Assembly (NCBI GenBank): GCA_016792805.1
Contig: JAEUHX010000034.1
Coordinates: 1-64,000 of the forward strand
Reading direction: 5' to 3'
Source: Planctomycetota bacterium
GTDB taxonomy: Bacteria > Planctomycetota > UBA1135 > JACQFD01
Length of the DNA stretch: 64,000 nt
The position numbers and the translations under genes are program-made. This document shows, one piece after another, positions 27,159-35,468 of this stretch (positions within the stretch are counted from its first letter, which is position 1; every line of letters starts with the position of its first letter). The notes below the pieces were generated by a model, which saw only the letters and a list, made by a program, of their open reading frames with translations, made no database searches and was not told the origin of the DNA.

Positions 27159-27191
27159 GCGCAGAGCCTCGCCGAGTACGAGGCTCTGCGC
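27159..27191 (-). terminator. Strong hairpin, probable terminator of the gene at 27292
   Basis: GCGCAGAGCCTCG (27159-27171) and CGAGGCTCTGCGC (27179-27191) form a perfect 13-bp stem with a seven-base loop. Read on the minus strand it lies about 100 nt past the stop at 27292 and is followed by CGGTTTATTCT, a weak U-tract. It fits a Rho-independent terminator for the minus-strand gene better than anything on the plus strand. Confidence 0.55.
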
Positions 27192-27291
27192 ACACCCTGA
27201 GAACGGCACCGAGCAGCGACTCTGAGGTGGATCGCCCGCTCCGTGACGCCGGGATCGGTGAGGGTTTACAGAAAACTCACCGGCGTTCCCG

Positions 27292-27795
27292 CTAGAAGTT
27301 GGGGAACGTCGTCTGAATGAATGTTTGGATTCGGTCCTCCATGGCGAGGAGCTGCGGTGTGCTGGCCCACCAGAAGCTAAATGTATGGGCGCGCGCGTCG
27401 GTGAGGCCACGGAAGACGGTCACGGTCGTGAGCGGGAGATCGGCGACGAGGTCGTCGAGGTCGCATTGGTTGTAGGCACCCAGCGCGATGAGGTCCTGGA
27501 GGAGCCCCATGGCCTCGGCCGGCGTGACCGACGTGAAGTCCGCTTTTCCGTCGCCGCCGATGAGCCCCGGTCCCGGGCCATGGGCGAGCGTCGCGAGTCC
27601 ATTCGCATAGAGCGAAAAGTGAATATGAATGGGACCGCCCAACGAGAAGCCCGTGGTGTCGTGCACAAGAATCGGCTCCTGCGGGAGCGGATTATTGCAC
27701 GAGGCCGGTGCCGCCGCCTCGAGCGGGCGCGCGGCGGGGACGAGAAGGAAATAGAAGGGGAGCGCGAGAGCAGCTCCAAGAAGAACACGTATCAT
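27292..27795 (-). CDS. Hypothetical secreted protein
   Basis: A 167-residue protein of unknown function. ATG at 27795, preceded by GAGGC seven bases away, opens a signal peptide (MIRVLLGAALALPFYFLLVP then AARPLEAAAPA). The mature part has NNPLPQEPILVHDTTGFSLG and GPIHIHFSLYANGLATLAHG, a run with three His, then LGAYNQCDLDDLVADLP and a final helix with a Trp pair. Two cysteines (CNNP and QCD) could form a disulphide. The HDTTGFSLGGPIHIHF part resembles small periplasmic beta-sandwich proteins. Nothing links it to its neighbours. The longer frame from 27948 is rejected. Confidence 0.65.
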   Translation of the reverse strand: MIRVLLGAALALPFYFLLVPAARPLEAAAPASCNNPLPQEPILVHDTTGFSLGGPIHIHFSLYANGLATLAHGPGPGLIGGDGKADFTSVTPAEAMGLLQDLIALGAYNQCDLDDLVADLPLTTVTVFRGLTDARAHTFSFWWASTPQLLAMEDRIQTFIQTTFPNF

Positions 27796-28201
27796 TTGTG
27801 CCTCCGGCGAATCGAAGCAGCGCAGCGCGCCGCCCCATGGAAGGGAATCAACGGCAGAATCCGGGGGTGCACAGCCAAAGACCGACGACCGGTGCTTTCG
27901 GCATTCCAAGCGGAAGACGACGAACGCCGCGACGCGCGGTCCCGGCATTCGTCATGCGCTCACTCCTCGGCCTGCGGTCGACGGGTTCGGGCGCCCGTTC
28001 GATCCGCGCAGTGGCCGCCGGGGATCTCGACGGCCACCATGAGAGCACGCTCCAAGAGTGCCCGGTCGGATGGCGCCGAGCTTCCAATCCTGTGACCGAC
28101 CTCGATTTCGTGGTGGGTTGTCACGGAAAGAAGGGTGCGCCGCGTTCGCGCTCTAGTCGCGTGCGAAGTGGATCGAAGACGCCTCGCTAAGATCCGCCCG
28201 C
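27796..28201. other. Intergenic region without a recognised feature
   Basis: The 406 nt between the divergent hypothetical gene and moeA hold no credible gene on either strand; the frames present are short and low in domain character. It must contain the promoters of both genes, but I see no clear -35/-10 pair. Confidence 0.5.
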
Positions 28202-29380
28202 GTGCTGACCTACGACGAAGCGATTGCGCGCGTGCTCGCGCTGGTGCCGCAGGCGCCGGTCCGCGAGCTCCCCGTCGCGAGCGCGGGCGGCCTCGTGCTC
28301 GCCCAGTCCGTCGACGCCGACGCCGACATGCCGGCCTTCGACCGCTCCGCCATGGACGGATTCGCCGTGCGCGCCGCCGATTGCACTTCTCCGGGCGCGC
28401 GGCTGCGCCGCCTCGGCGAGGAGCGTCCCGGGGGTGAGCCGCTCGCGCGCCCCGTCGGCGCGGGCGAGTGCGCCGCGATCTATACCGGCGCGCCGATTCC
28501 AGCGGGGGCCGACGCCGTCGTCATGGTGGAACGCACAAAAACCGATGGCGAAATCGTGACCCTCACAGTTGCGGTCCAGTCCGGCGAAAATGTGCGTTTT
28601 CGCGCCGAGGACGTGCGGCGCGGCGAGCGGCTGCTCGAGCCGGGAGCCCTTCTTCGTCCGCAGGAGATCGCCGTTTGCGCGAGCTTCGGCGCGCCGCGCG
28701 TGCGCGTCCATCCGCGGCCGCGCGTGGCCGTGCTCTCGACGGGCGATGAGCTCGTGCCCCCCGACGCCGAACCCGGTCCCGGCATGATCCGCGACAGCAA
28801 CGGCGTGATGCTCGCCTGCCAGGTGGAGCGCGCGGGCGGAATCGTTGCATCGGTCGACGTGCTGCGCGATGAGCGCGAGACGATTCGGCGCGCGATCGAC
28901 GCGGCCGCGGCCCGCGCCGACGTGCTCGTGCTGACCGGCGGCGTCTCCATGGGCGCCTACGATTTTGTTGCACCCGTGCTGGGTGAGCTCGGCTTCGCCG
29001 GCGGCTTCCATAAAGTGAAGGTCAAGCCTGGGAAGCCCATCTGGTTTGGCCGGCGCGGCGACGTGCTCGCCTTCGGTCTGCCCGGCAATCCGGTTTCGTC
29101 TTTTGTGATGTTCGAACTCATGGTGCGCCCGTCGCTGGAGAAGCTGCTGGGGCGGATGCCCGGGCCGCGCTTCGAGACGGCCGTCGTGGCGGGCGGGCCC
29201 GCGAAGGGCGGCGACCGCGAGCAGTTCGTGCCGGCGCGCGTCACCGACGGGAAGCTCACTTTTATTCCCTGGACGAGCAGCGCCGATTTCGTCGAGCTCG
29301 CGCGCGCCAACGCGCTCGCACGCATCGCCATCGACTGCGTGCCAGCGCCGGGCTCTCCGATTTCTTACCTTCCCATCTGA
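28202..29380 (+). CDS. moeA: Molybdopterin molybdenumtransferase MoeA
   Basis: MoeA inserts molybdenum into adenylated molybdopterin in molybdenum cofactor synthesis. From GTG 28202 it is 392 residues. It has the MoeA N-terminal domain with PAFDRSAMDGFAVRA at about 40-55, a RVAVLSTGDELVPPD segment, and the MPT-binding LTGGVSMGAYDFV loop (GGxSxGxxD) near 245-255, then GKPIWFGRRGDVLAFGLPGN. The C-terminal domain IV is present. No other molybdenum cofactor genes are in the window. The lnt gene follows after 8 nt, so they share a transcript. Confidence 0.95.
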   Translation: MLTYDEAIARVLALVPQAPVRELPVASAGGLVLAQSVDADADMPAFDRSAMDGFAVRAADCTSPGARLRRLGEERPGGEPLARPVGAGECAAIYTGAPIPAGADAVVMVERTKTDGEIVTLTVAVQSGENVRFRAEDVRRGERLLEPGALLRPQEIAVCASFGAPRVRVHPRPRVAVLSTGDELVPPDAEPGPGMIRDSNGVMLACQVERAGGIVASVDVLRDERETIRRAIDAAAARADVLVLTGGVSMGAYDFVAPVLGELGFAGGFHKVKVKPGKPIWFGRRGDVLAFGLPGNPVSSFVMFELMVRPSLEKLLGRMPGPRFETAVVAGGPAKGGDREQFVPARVTDGKLTFIPWTSSADFVELARANALARIAIDCVPAPGSPISYLPI

Positions 29381-29388
29381 GGCGATCC

Positions 29389-31011
29389 GTGCGCGCATGG
29401 GCAGCGGCGGCGTGCGGCGCCGCATCGGGAGCGCTTCTCGCGGCGGCCGTGCCGGGGCCCGGTTTGTGGCCTTTGGCTTTTTGTGCGCTTGTGCCGTGGG
29501 CTGTCGCCTCCGAGCGCGCCGCGTCGCGCGCCGGCCGCATCGCCGCAGATTATGTGTGCGGTGTGGTCTTCTTCGTGCCGACGGTTTGGTGGCTTTCGCG
29601 CATCACGCTGGCCGCGTTCATCCCCGTCGCGATCCTCGCACCGATTTTTGTATGCTTCGCCGGCTGGATGTACCGCCGCCTGCGGACGACGCTGCCGGCG
29701 GCGCTCGCGCTGCCCGCGGCCTGGACCGCCTCGGAGTTCGTGCGCTCCCTGCCGCCGTTTCCGTTCCCGTGGGCGTGGCTCGGCTACGACGCCGTCCCCT
29801 GGCTCGACTTGGCGGGGCTCGCCTCCCTCGGCGGGCCTCTTTTATTGAGCTTCCTCTTCGCCGCTTCGAGCGGCGCCCTCGTCGACGCCCTCGCGGGCGG
29901 GCGCAAGGCGCCCCGATTCGTGCCGGCGGTCGCTGTCGCCGCCGTCCTCGCGGCGGGGGCCTTCACTGGCGGCGCTCTGCGGCGCGCCGTCGGCCCCGTT
30001 GCCGAGGGGCCGACCATTGCATGCTTACAGCCCAATATTCCGCAAAGCCTCAAAGACAACCCCGTCTCCCTGGAGGAGCTGGAAGGCCGGCTCTTCCGCC
30101 TCGCGCGCCAGGCGGCGGCGTCCGAGCCGGACCTCGTGGTCATCCCCGAGACGATGCTGCCCCCGTGGATCGCGCGCGACCTCGCGCCCGACGTGAATTT
30201 GTTGCCTTCGGACGAGGCCATGCCGTACCTCGTGCGGGAGGCGCAGCGCGATGAGCGCGCATTCCTCGCGCGCCTGCGCCGCAGCCTCGGGCGCAAGCCG
30301 TGGCTGCTCTCCGGCGTGTTTCTGTATGGTCCTGGCGCAGACCCGAAGTCGGCCCGTCCGCGCAACTCCGCGATTCTGTACGATGCCAAGGATCGCGAGG
30401 TCGGCCGCTACGACAAAATGTATCTCGTGCCCGGGAGCGAGAGCCTGCCGCTGCTGCCCGAGGGAGGCATCGGCGATTCACTGCGGCGCGCCCTCGATCC
30501 CTTCACCGCCGGAATGATGCTCGACATGGCGCCGGGGCCGGGCGCGCGCGTGCTGGAGCTGCGGCGCGAGGGCGTCGAGCGGCCCGACCGGCTCAGCCCC
30601 TCGATTTGTTATGATAATGCCTTCGCGCGGCCGTACCGCGACGCGGCGGCCACCGGCTGTGACTTTCACATCGTGCTGTCGAACGAGGGCTGGTTCCCCG
30701 ACTCCTACGAGATGGATCACATGCTGGCCTACTCCGCCTTCCGCGCCATCGAGACGCGCCGCGCCGTCGTGCGGTGCACCAATACGGGAGTTTCTTGTGT
30801 GGTTGGCCCCGATGGCGCTCTCGTCGAAGCTCTCGTGAAGGACGGGCGCCGCAGCGAAATCGAAGGCGTCCTCACGGTGAAGCCTCCGATTCCGACCCAG
30901 GCGCCATCGACCGTCTACGCGCTCGTCGGCGACCTCCCCTGGAAGCTCCTGGCCGCCGTCGCCCTCGTCGGCGCCTGGACGTTGCGCCGCCGTGGCGCGA
31001 AGTCACCTTGA
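29389..31011 (+). CDS. lnt: Apolipoprotein N-acyltransferase
   Basis: Lnt adds the third acyl chain to the N-terminal cysteine of lipoproteins in the inner membrane. The 540-residue protein has six to seven membrane helices over its first 190 residues and then a periplasmic nitrilase domain. The catalytic triad is visible: Glu254 in VVIPETMLPPW, Lys343 in YDKMYLVPGSE and Cys407 in PSICYDNAFARPYR. A further EGWFPDSYEMDHML segment matches the family's lid loop. GTG at 29389 follows moeA by 8 nt with TGAGG upstream. Its substrates would include the lipoproteins predicted at 2130 and 22790. Confidence 0.94.
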   Translation: MRAWAAAACGAASGALLAAAVPGPGLWPLAFCALVPWAVASERAASRAGRIAADYVCGVVFFVPTVWWLSRITLAAFIPVAILAPIFVCFAGWMYRRLRTTLPAALALPAAWTASEFVRSLPPFPFPWAWLGYDAVPWLDLAGLASLGGPLLLSFLFAASSGALVDALAGGRKAPRFVPAVAVAAVLAAGAFTGGALRRAVGPVAEGPTIACLQPNIPQSLKDNPVSLEELEGRLFRLARQAAASEPDLVVIPETMLPPWIARDLAPDVNLLPSDEAMPYLVREAQRDERAFLARLRRSLGRKPWLLSGVFLYGPGADPKSARPRNSAILYDAKDREVGRYDKMYLVPGSESLPLLPEGGIGDSLRRALDPFTAGMMLDMAPGPGARVLELRREGVERPDRLSPSICYDNAFARPYRDAAATGCDFHIVLSNEGWFPDSYEMDHMLAYSAFRAIETRRAVVRCTNTGVSCVVGPDGALVEALVKDGRRSEIEGVLTVKPPIPTQAPSTVYALVGDLPWKLLAAVALVGAWTLRRRGAKSP

Positions 31012-31201
31012 CCGATTCGGCATCCTCGCTAGACTCCGCGCCCCTCCTGGACATCCGGTGGCCTTCGGTCGCTCGGCGCTGCCCCTGTGGCGCTGGCTCG
31101 ACTTCGATGGTTGCCTGGGTCTGGGTGGTTTCTAGGTTCAACCCTCAGGCAACTCCGCCGGAACCCTTTTTCAGCCGGACCTCTCACTCCAGCCGGACAA
31201 T

Positions 31202-32053
31202 ATGAGCACGATCGGAAGGCTGTTCGTCATCGTGAACCTCCTCCTCGCCGGAGGCTTCCTCTTCTCGGGAATCATGCTCCTCAAGAAGATGGACAACTAT
31301 AAGACGAAGTGGGAGACGGCGGTTCGCACCGCCGAAGCCGACAAGAAAGCTCTCAATGAGCAGATCGCGGCCAAAGATGCCCTTCGTGCCACCGCCGAAA
31401 AGGCCAAGTCCGACGCCGAGACGGCGAAGGCCCAGGTCGCTGGCGCCAATGAGGAGCTGAAAGCCCGCGTCCAGTCGGCAGAAAACACGATGGGCGAGCA
31501 GCGCACGCAGCTCGCGAAAATCGCGGCCGACCTCGACAACTTCCGGAGCAACATCGATTCGCTCCAGAAGCAGCTCACCGACGCCAACAAGTCGATCGAC
31601 GGGATGCGCGAAGAGCGTGACAACGCCCGCAAGGCCCAAGAGAACGCGGAGAACGAGCTCGCGACGGCCCGCGAGGCCAACAAGCAGCTCGACGCCAAGT
31701 CAAATTCGCTCATGGCGAAGGTCAACGAGCTCGGCGAGAAGCTGAGCGGCGCCGAGACGGCCCTCGCGGTCTACGCCGAGCGCACGTCGATTCCGCTCTC
31801 GGAAGTGATGGCTGCGCCGCCGCTGATCACGGGCAATGTCACCGATGTGGCGAACCAGCTCGTCCAGCTCAGCGTCGGCTCCGACAGCAACGTCAAGAAG
31901 GGCTACAGCTTCTCGATCTATCGCGGCAGCGAATACAAGGGTGAGGCGATCGTCGAGTACCTCGAGAACAAGTTCGCGACGGCGCGCATCACGAAGCTGG
32001 CCCCCGGCCGGCGGATCGAGGCGGGCGACGTGGCAACGACCCGTCTCTTTTAG
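31202..32053 (+). CDS. Membrane-anchored coiled-coil protein
   Basis: A 283-residue protein of unknown function. Residues 5-27 (GRLFVIVNLLLAGGFLFSGI and onward) form one membrane anchor. Residues 30 to about 190 are a near-continuous coiled coil of Ala/Glu/Lys/Gln heptads, and the last 75 residues (VTDVANQLVQLSVGSDSNVK, GYSFSIYRGSEYKGEAIVEY) form a small beta domain of the SH3-like or FlgT-C-like type. The topology recalls MreC and other cell-wall scaffold proteins, and the mre operon begins 500 nt downstream. A role in envelope organisation is inference from that. Its product is probably periplasmic. Confidence 0.75.
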   Translation: MSTIGRLFVIVNLLLAGGFLFSGIMLLKKMDNYKTKWETAVRTAEADKKALNEQIAAKDALRATAEKAKSDAETAKAQVAGANEELKARVQSAENTMGEQRTQLAKIAADLDNFRSNIDSLQKQLTDANKSIDGMREERDNARKAQENAENELATAREANKQLDAKSNSLMAKVNELGEKLSGAETALAVYAERTSIPLSEVMAAPPLITGNVTDVANQLVQLSVGSDSNVKKGYSFSIYRGSEYKGEAIVEYLENKFATARITKLAPGRRIEAGDVATTRLF

Positions 32054-32109
32054 ACGCCTCCTCCCAGCCCTCCTGAACGACTTCACTCCAACCCTCGGAG
32101 CCAAAGAAC

Positions 32110-32283
32110 ATGGCCGCCAAGCGTGAACCGGATGCCGACACGGAGATGGGAGACGCTCCCGCCGCCGCTCCGGCAACCAACTGGGAGCTGGTCGCGATTC
32201 TCCTCACGACCGGAAGCCTGCTCGTTTCGATCGTTCTCGTGGTGATGGCCGCCAGCCCCTATGGCGGATTGACCGGCGAGTAG
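32110..32283 (+). CDS. Small single-pass membrane protein (57 residues)
   Basis: ATG at 32110 to TAG at 32283 encodes 57 residues: a polar Glu/Asp/Ala/Pro-rich N-terminal 22 residues, then WELVAILLTTGSLLVSIVLV as a membrane helix and a short PYGGLTGE tail. It follows the coiled-coil gene by 56 nt on the same strand and precedes a strong terminator, so the two likely form one transcript. The pattern suits a small partner of the coiled-coil protein. No strong ribosome binding site is seen (CAAAGAAC upstream). Confidence 0.6.
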   Translation: MAAKREPDADTEMGDAPAAAPATNWELVAILLTTGSLLVSIVLVVMAASPYGGLTGE

Positions 32284-32327
32284 TGCGAAGCGCTCGAGCC
32301 GGCGACCGCCGCGCTCCCATTCGACCT

Positions 32328-32361
32328 CGAAGGCCGCGCTCGTCGCGGCCTTCGTCGTTTT
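32328..32361 (+). terminator. Rho-independent terminator upstream of mreB
   Basis: CGAAGGCCGCG and CGCGGCCTTCG form an 11-bp perfect stem with a five-base loop, followed by TCGTTTT. It ends the coiled-coil/small membrane protein transcript and isolates it from mreB, which must have its own promoter in the next 185 nt. Confidence 0.8.
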
Positions 32362-32546
32362 CGGGGTTGCCGCATCGGCGCGCTGAGGCCCGCCAAGATG
32401 TGGGGGAGCGCGGGACCTGGCAGCCCAACGCGTTGTGCTTTCTTGCCACTTTTCCCTCGCGCGATTGGGCGGTCTGCATAAGCTCTTGCCCGACTCGTTG
32501 AACCCCGACCAACCCCCGTCGCAGGCACCTGCGGTGGGTCGCACCG

Positions 32547-33602
32547 ATGCTCAAGCCCTTCGAATGGTTCCTGGGCAAGTTCTCCACCGACATGGGGATC
32601 GACCTTGGAACCGCCAACACGCTCGTTTGTGTGAGGGACCGCGGAATCGTCCTGAACGAGCCGTCGGTCGTTGCGGTTCGAAAAGGCACAAATGAAGTGC
32701 TGCTCGAGGGGCGCGCCGTCGGCCTCGCCGCCAAGGAGATGCTCGGCAAGACGCCGGGCGGGATCGAGGCCATACGACCGCTCCGCAATGGTGTCATTGC
32801 AGATTTCGAGATCACAGAAAAGATGCTTCGCTACTTCATCACAAAAGTGCATGAAGGGCGGCAGTGGGCGACGCCGCAGGTCGTCATCTCGATTCCGAGC
32901 GGAATCACGGCGGTCGAGCGGCGCGCCGTGATCAATTCAGCCGAGCGAGCCGGCGCGCGCCGCGTGTTCCTCATCGAGGAGCCCATGGCGGCTGGCATCG
33001 GCGTCGGCCTGCCCGTCACGGCGGCGCGCGGCTCGATGATCGTGGATATCGGCGGCGGCACCACCGAAGTGGCCGTCCTCTCGCTTGCGGGAATGGTGAA
33101 GTCAACTTCGTTGCGCGTCGCCGGCGACGAGATGGACGAGTCAGTCATCGCCCACTGCCGCAAACACCACAATCTCGACATCGGCGAGCAGACGGCCGAA
33201 AAGATCAAGCTCAGCATCGGCTCGGCGTTCCCGCTCGAGGAAGAGCTGGCCGTCGAGGTGAAGGGGCGCGACACGATCACCGGCATGCCGCGCAAAATTG
33301 AGCTCACGAGCGAGGAGGTGCGCGAGGCGCTGATGATCCCCGTGCGCCAGATTATTAACGCCATCCGCTCGACGCTCGCGGCGACGCCTCCGGAAATCGC
33401 AGCCGACCTCGTCGACCAGGGCATCACGCTCGCTGGCGGCGGCGCGCTGCTGCGAGGCATCGCGCGCGCCATTGAAGTGGAGACTCAGCTCCCGGCGCGC
33501 GTTGCCGAGGATCCGCTCACCGCCGTCGCTCGCGGCACGCTCCGATTTCTCGAAAATATTGAGGATTTCTCCAAGGTGCTCCAGTCGGGCGACGACCGGT
33601 AG
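32547..33602 (+). CDS. mreB: Rod-shape actin homologue MreB
   Basis: MreB polymerises under the inner membrane and directs the elongation machinery. The 351-residue protein begins MLKPFEWFLGKFSTDMGIDL; GIDLGTANTLV (17-27) is the phosphate-1 loop, SIPSGITAVERRAV and EEPMAAGIGVGLPV follow, DIGGGTTEVAVLSL is phosphate-2 and GITLAGGGALLRGI near 290 is the adenosine loop. The length is typical. The operon order mreB-mreC-mreD-mrdA-rodA is the classic one. The presence of MreB is taxonomically useful, since many planctomycetes lack it. Confidence 0.97.
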   Translation: MLKPFEWFLGKFSTDMGIDLGTANTLVCVRDRGIVLNEPSVVAVRKGTNEVLLEGRAVGLAAKEMLGKTPGGIEAIRPLRNGVIADFEITEKMLRYFITKVHEGRQWATPQVVISIPSGITAVERRAVINSAERAGARRVFLIEEPMAAGIGVGLPVTAARGSMIVDIGGGTTEVAVLSLAGMVKSTSLRVAGDEMDESVIAHCRKHHNLDIGEQTAEKIKLSIGSAFPLEEELAVEVKGRDTITGMPRKIELTSEEVREALMIPVRQIINAIRSTLAATPPEIAADLVDQGITLAGGGALLRGIARAIEVETQLPARVAEDPLTAVARGTLRFLENIEDFSKVLQSGDDR

Positions 33603-33716
33603 TTCCGTACATTTCGAACCGCCCGCTCCGCGGGCAATTGTGGTGGCAGGAACGGGCCGAGTTCCGCCCCCTGAAGCCGCGGCCGGTAGTGCTGGCCGCA
33701 TGAGAATCACTATTCC

Positions 33717-34973
33717 GTGAGCCGAACTTCGTGGTGGGCACCGGCGGCCGCAGGAGCATTCCTGCTCCTCGGATTTGTGCCTTTGGCTCCGGCCGACGGG
33801 GCGGCGTCTGCGCTCGTCGGGTGGCTTTCTCTCCCGTTCCAGGCGCTGGGCGATGCCGAGGCGATGGCGCTCGGCAGCGGTCTGCGCTCCGAGCCCGCGC
33901 GCGAGATCGCCGCGAGCGAGAGCCTCCTCGAGCTGCGTCGGCGCGAGCTCGAGAACGCCATTGCGGGCGACCCGACGCTCAAATCGCGCCCGGGCGTCGC
34001 GGCGAATGTCCGGAGCTATGACCCCGAAGAGGCGCGCCTCACGCTCGATAGCGGCAGCACCGAGCGGATTGAGGTCGGCGATCCGGCAACGTTCGGAGAT
34101 GCGCTCGTCGGCGTCGTCGATCGGGTGGAGGCAAACTCCAGCACGGTTCGGCTCACCTCCCATCGCGCGGTGCGGCTATGTGCTCGCGTGCGTGCCCCGA
34201 TTGAGGCGCGGCTCGTCGCGCGCGGTTCGGGCGCGGGTCGCCTACGCGTAGAACTCGCGCAACGACGCGACATTCCCGACGGCGCCGCCGTGGAAGCTTC
34301 CACCGCACCAGGCGGCGACCGCCTCGACCGCGCCGCCGGATTTCTGCTCGGTACCTTCCGCCGTAACGAGGCGAACGCGACAGCGGCGATTGAGCCACCT
34401 CCCGAGTGTGCGCCGGAGCGGCTGCTCCAGGTGATCGTGCGGGTCGATCATGGCCCCAGCACGTTTCCCGTCGACGACCGCATCTCCGGTTGGGAGCGCG
34501 TCGATCTTTCTCCTTCGGGTGACCTTCTCCCGGGGCGTTCCACCATGCTGGGGCGCATTGCGAAGCGGGCTGCACCGCTGCGCGGCGCCGCGGTGGCCTT
34601 CGACGGTTGGCTCGTCGGGCGCATCGCGCGCGCCGGCGGCCCCACCGTGCGCGCGCGATGCGCCGAGGACCCCGGATTCGAGGTCGACGCGATTCTCCTG
34701 CCTCCCACCGGGCGCCCACTGCCGCTCGGCCGAGTTCGAACGATCGCCGCCGTCGAGGGCGGCATCGAGCTGGTCCCGGTCTCGGGCACGGTCGCTCTTC
34801 CGTCGCAGGCCGCCGGCCCGCTCCTCACCGGCAACGGTGAGTTCAGCGTGCCCAAGGGGCTTCGGATCGGCGACGCGCGGATCGTCGAGGGGCGCCTTTT
34901 TGTGGCGCGCCCATTCCGCGGCGCAGAAGTCACTTCCGCATTTGTTGCGATCGCGCGGGAGTCCCAGAATTGA
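33717..34973 (+). CDS. mreC: Rod-shape protein MreC
   Basis: MreC is a bitopic periplasmic scaffold that activates the PBP2-RodA pair. The 418-residue product starts with GTG at 33717 and has one membrane segment (AAAGAFLLLGFVPLAPADGA), a coiled stretch near residues 55-85 (SLLELRRRELENAI), and the beta-barrel pair with DPATFGDALVGVVDRV and TVRLTSHRAVRLCARVRAPI, the conserved MreC core. It is longer than the usual 280-370 residues because of a further C-terminal beta region. It follows mreB by 114 nt and its stop overlaps the mreD start. Confidence 0.88.
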   Translation: MSRTSWWAPAAAGAFLLLGFVPLAPADGAASALVGWLSLPFQALGDAEAMALGSGLRSEPAREIAASESLLELRRRELENAIAGDPTLKSRPGVAANVRSYDPEEARLTLDSGSTERIEVGDPATFGDALVGVVDRVEANSSTVRLTSHRAVRLCARVRAPIEARLVARGSGAGRLRVELAQRRDIPDGAAVEASTAPGGDRLDRAAGFLLGTFRRNEANATAAIEPPPECAPERLLQVIVRVDHGPSTFPVDDRISGWERVDLSPSGDLLPGRSTMLGRIAKRAAPLRGAAVAFDGWLVGRIARAGGPTVRARCAEDPGFEVDAILLPPTGRPLPLGRVRTIAAVEGGIELVPVSGTVALPSQAAGPLLTGNGEFSVPKGLRIGDARIVEGRLFVARPFRGAEVTSAFVAIARESQN

Positions 34974-35467
34974 GACTCATATTTCGGATCCTTCCGGCGC
35001 TCCTGCTCGTCGAGCTCGTCGCTCTGGCGCGGGCGCGTGCACCCCTTGGCGACTGGCTTCCCGATTTCGCGCTGGCGCTCGTCGCGGCGATTGCACTTCT
35101 CGGTCGGCGTGAAATTGTGGTCTCGTCCACGGTGGTCCTCGCGCTGCTCCGGCTTCCCGCTTCGATGGCGGAGCCGATGAGTGCCTTCGGAGCGACTCTC
35201 GCATTCGGGCTTCTCGTCCTCGAGACACGACGTTACTTCTTCCGCGAGCATCCGGCGGTCCTTGCGGGCGTCGGGCTCGTCGGCGCACTTCTCATCGGCT
35301 CCGCGGCCGTCGGTGCCGAGCGCGCCCGCGGCCTCACCGGCACTACATGGGGACCGATCCTCGCAGGCGCGATCTCTACGGCGGCGCTCACCATGATTCT
35401 CGCGCCAGCGCTTCGGGCGCTGCCCATCACGCGCCGGCTGCTCGAGCGGCGATTCGGGGATTCGTAA
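34970..35467 (+). CDS. mreD: Rod-shape protein MreD
   Basis: A 165-residue hydrophobic protein with four to five membrane helices (LIFRILPALLLVELVALARA, LPDFALALVAAIALLG, FGLLVLETRRYF). MreD sequences are poorly conserved; identification rests on size, topology and position between mreC and mrdA. It starts with TTG at 34970, overlapping the mreC stop by four bases. The first helix with a charged break and the PDF motif are typical of MreD. Confidence 0.8.
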   Translation: MRLIFRILPALLLVELVALARARAPLGDWLPDFALALVAAIALLGRREIVVSSTVVLALLRLPASMAEPMSAFGATLAFGLLVLETRRYFFREHPAVLAGVGLVGALLIGSAAVGAERARGLTGTTWGPILAGAISTAALTMILAPALRALPITRRLLERRFGDS

Positions 35468-35468
35468 C

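Noticed and set aside
28187..29425. 412-residue antisense frame opposite moeA
   Set aside because: It is a shadow of the high-GC moeA coding sequence, with Arg/Ala/His-rich composition and no domain, and moeA itself is certain.
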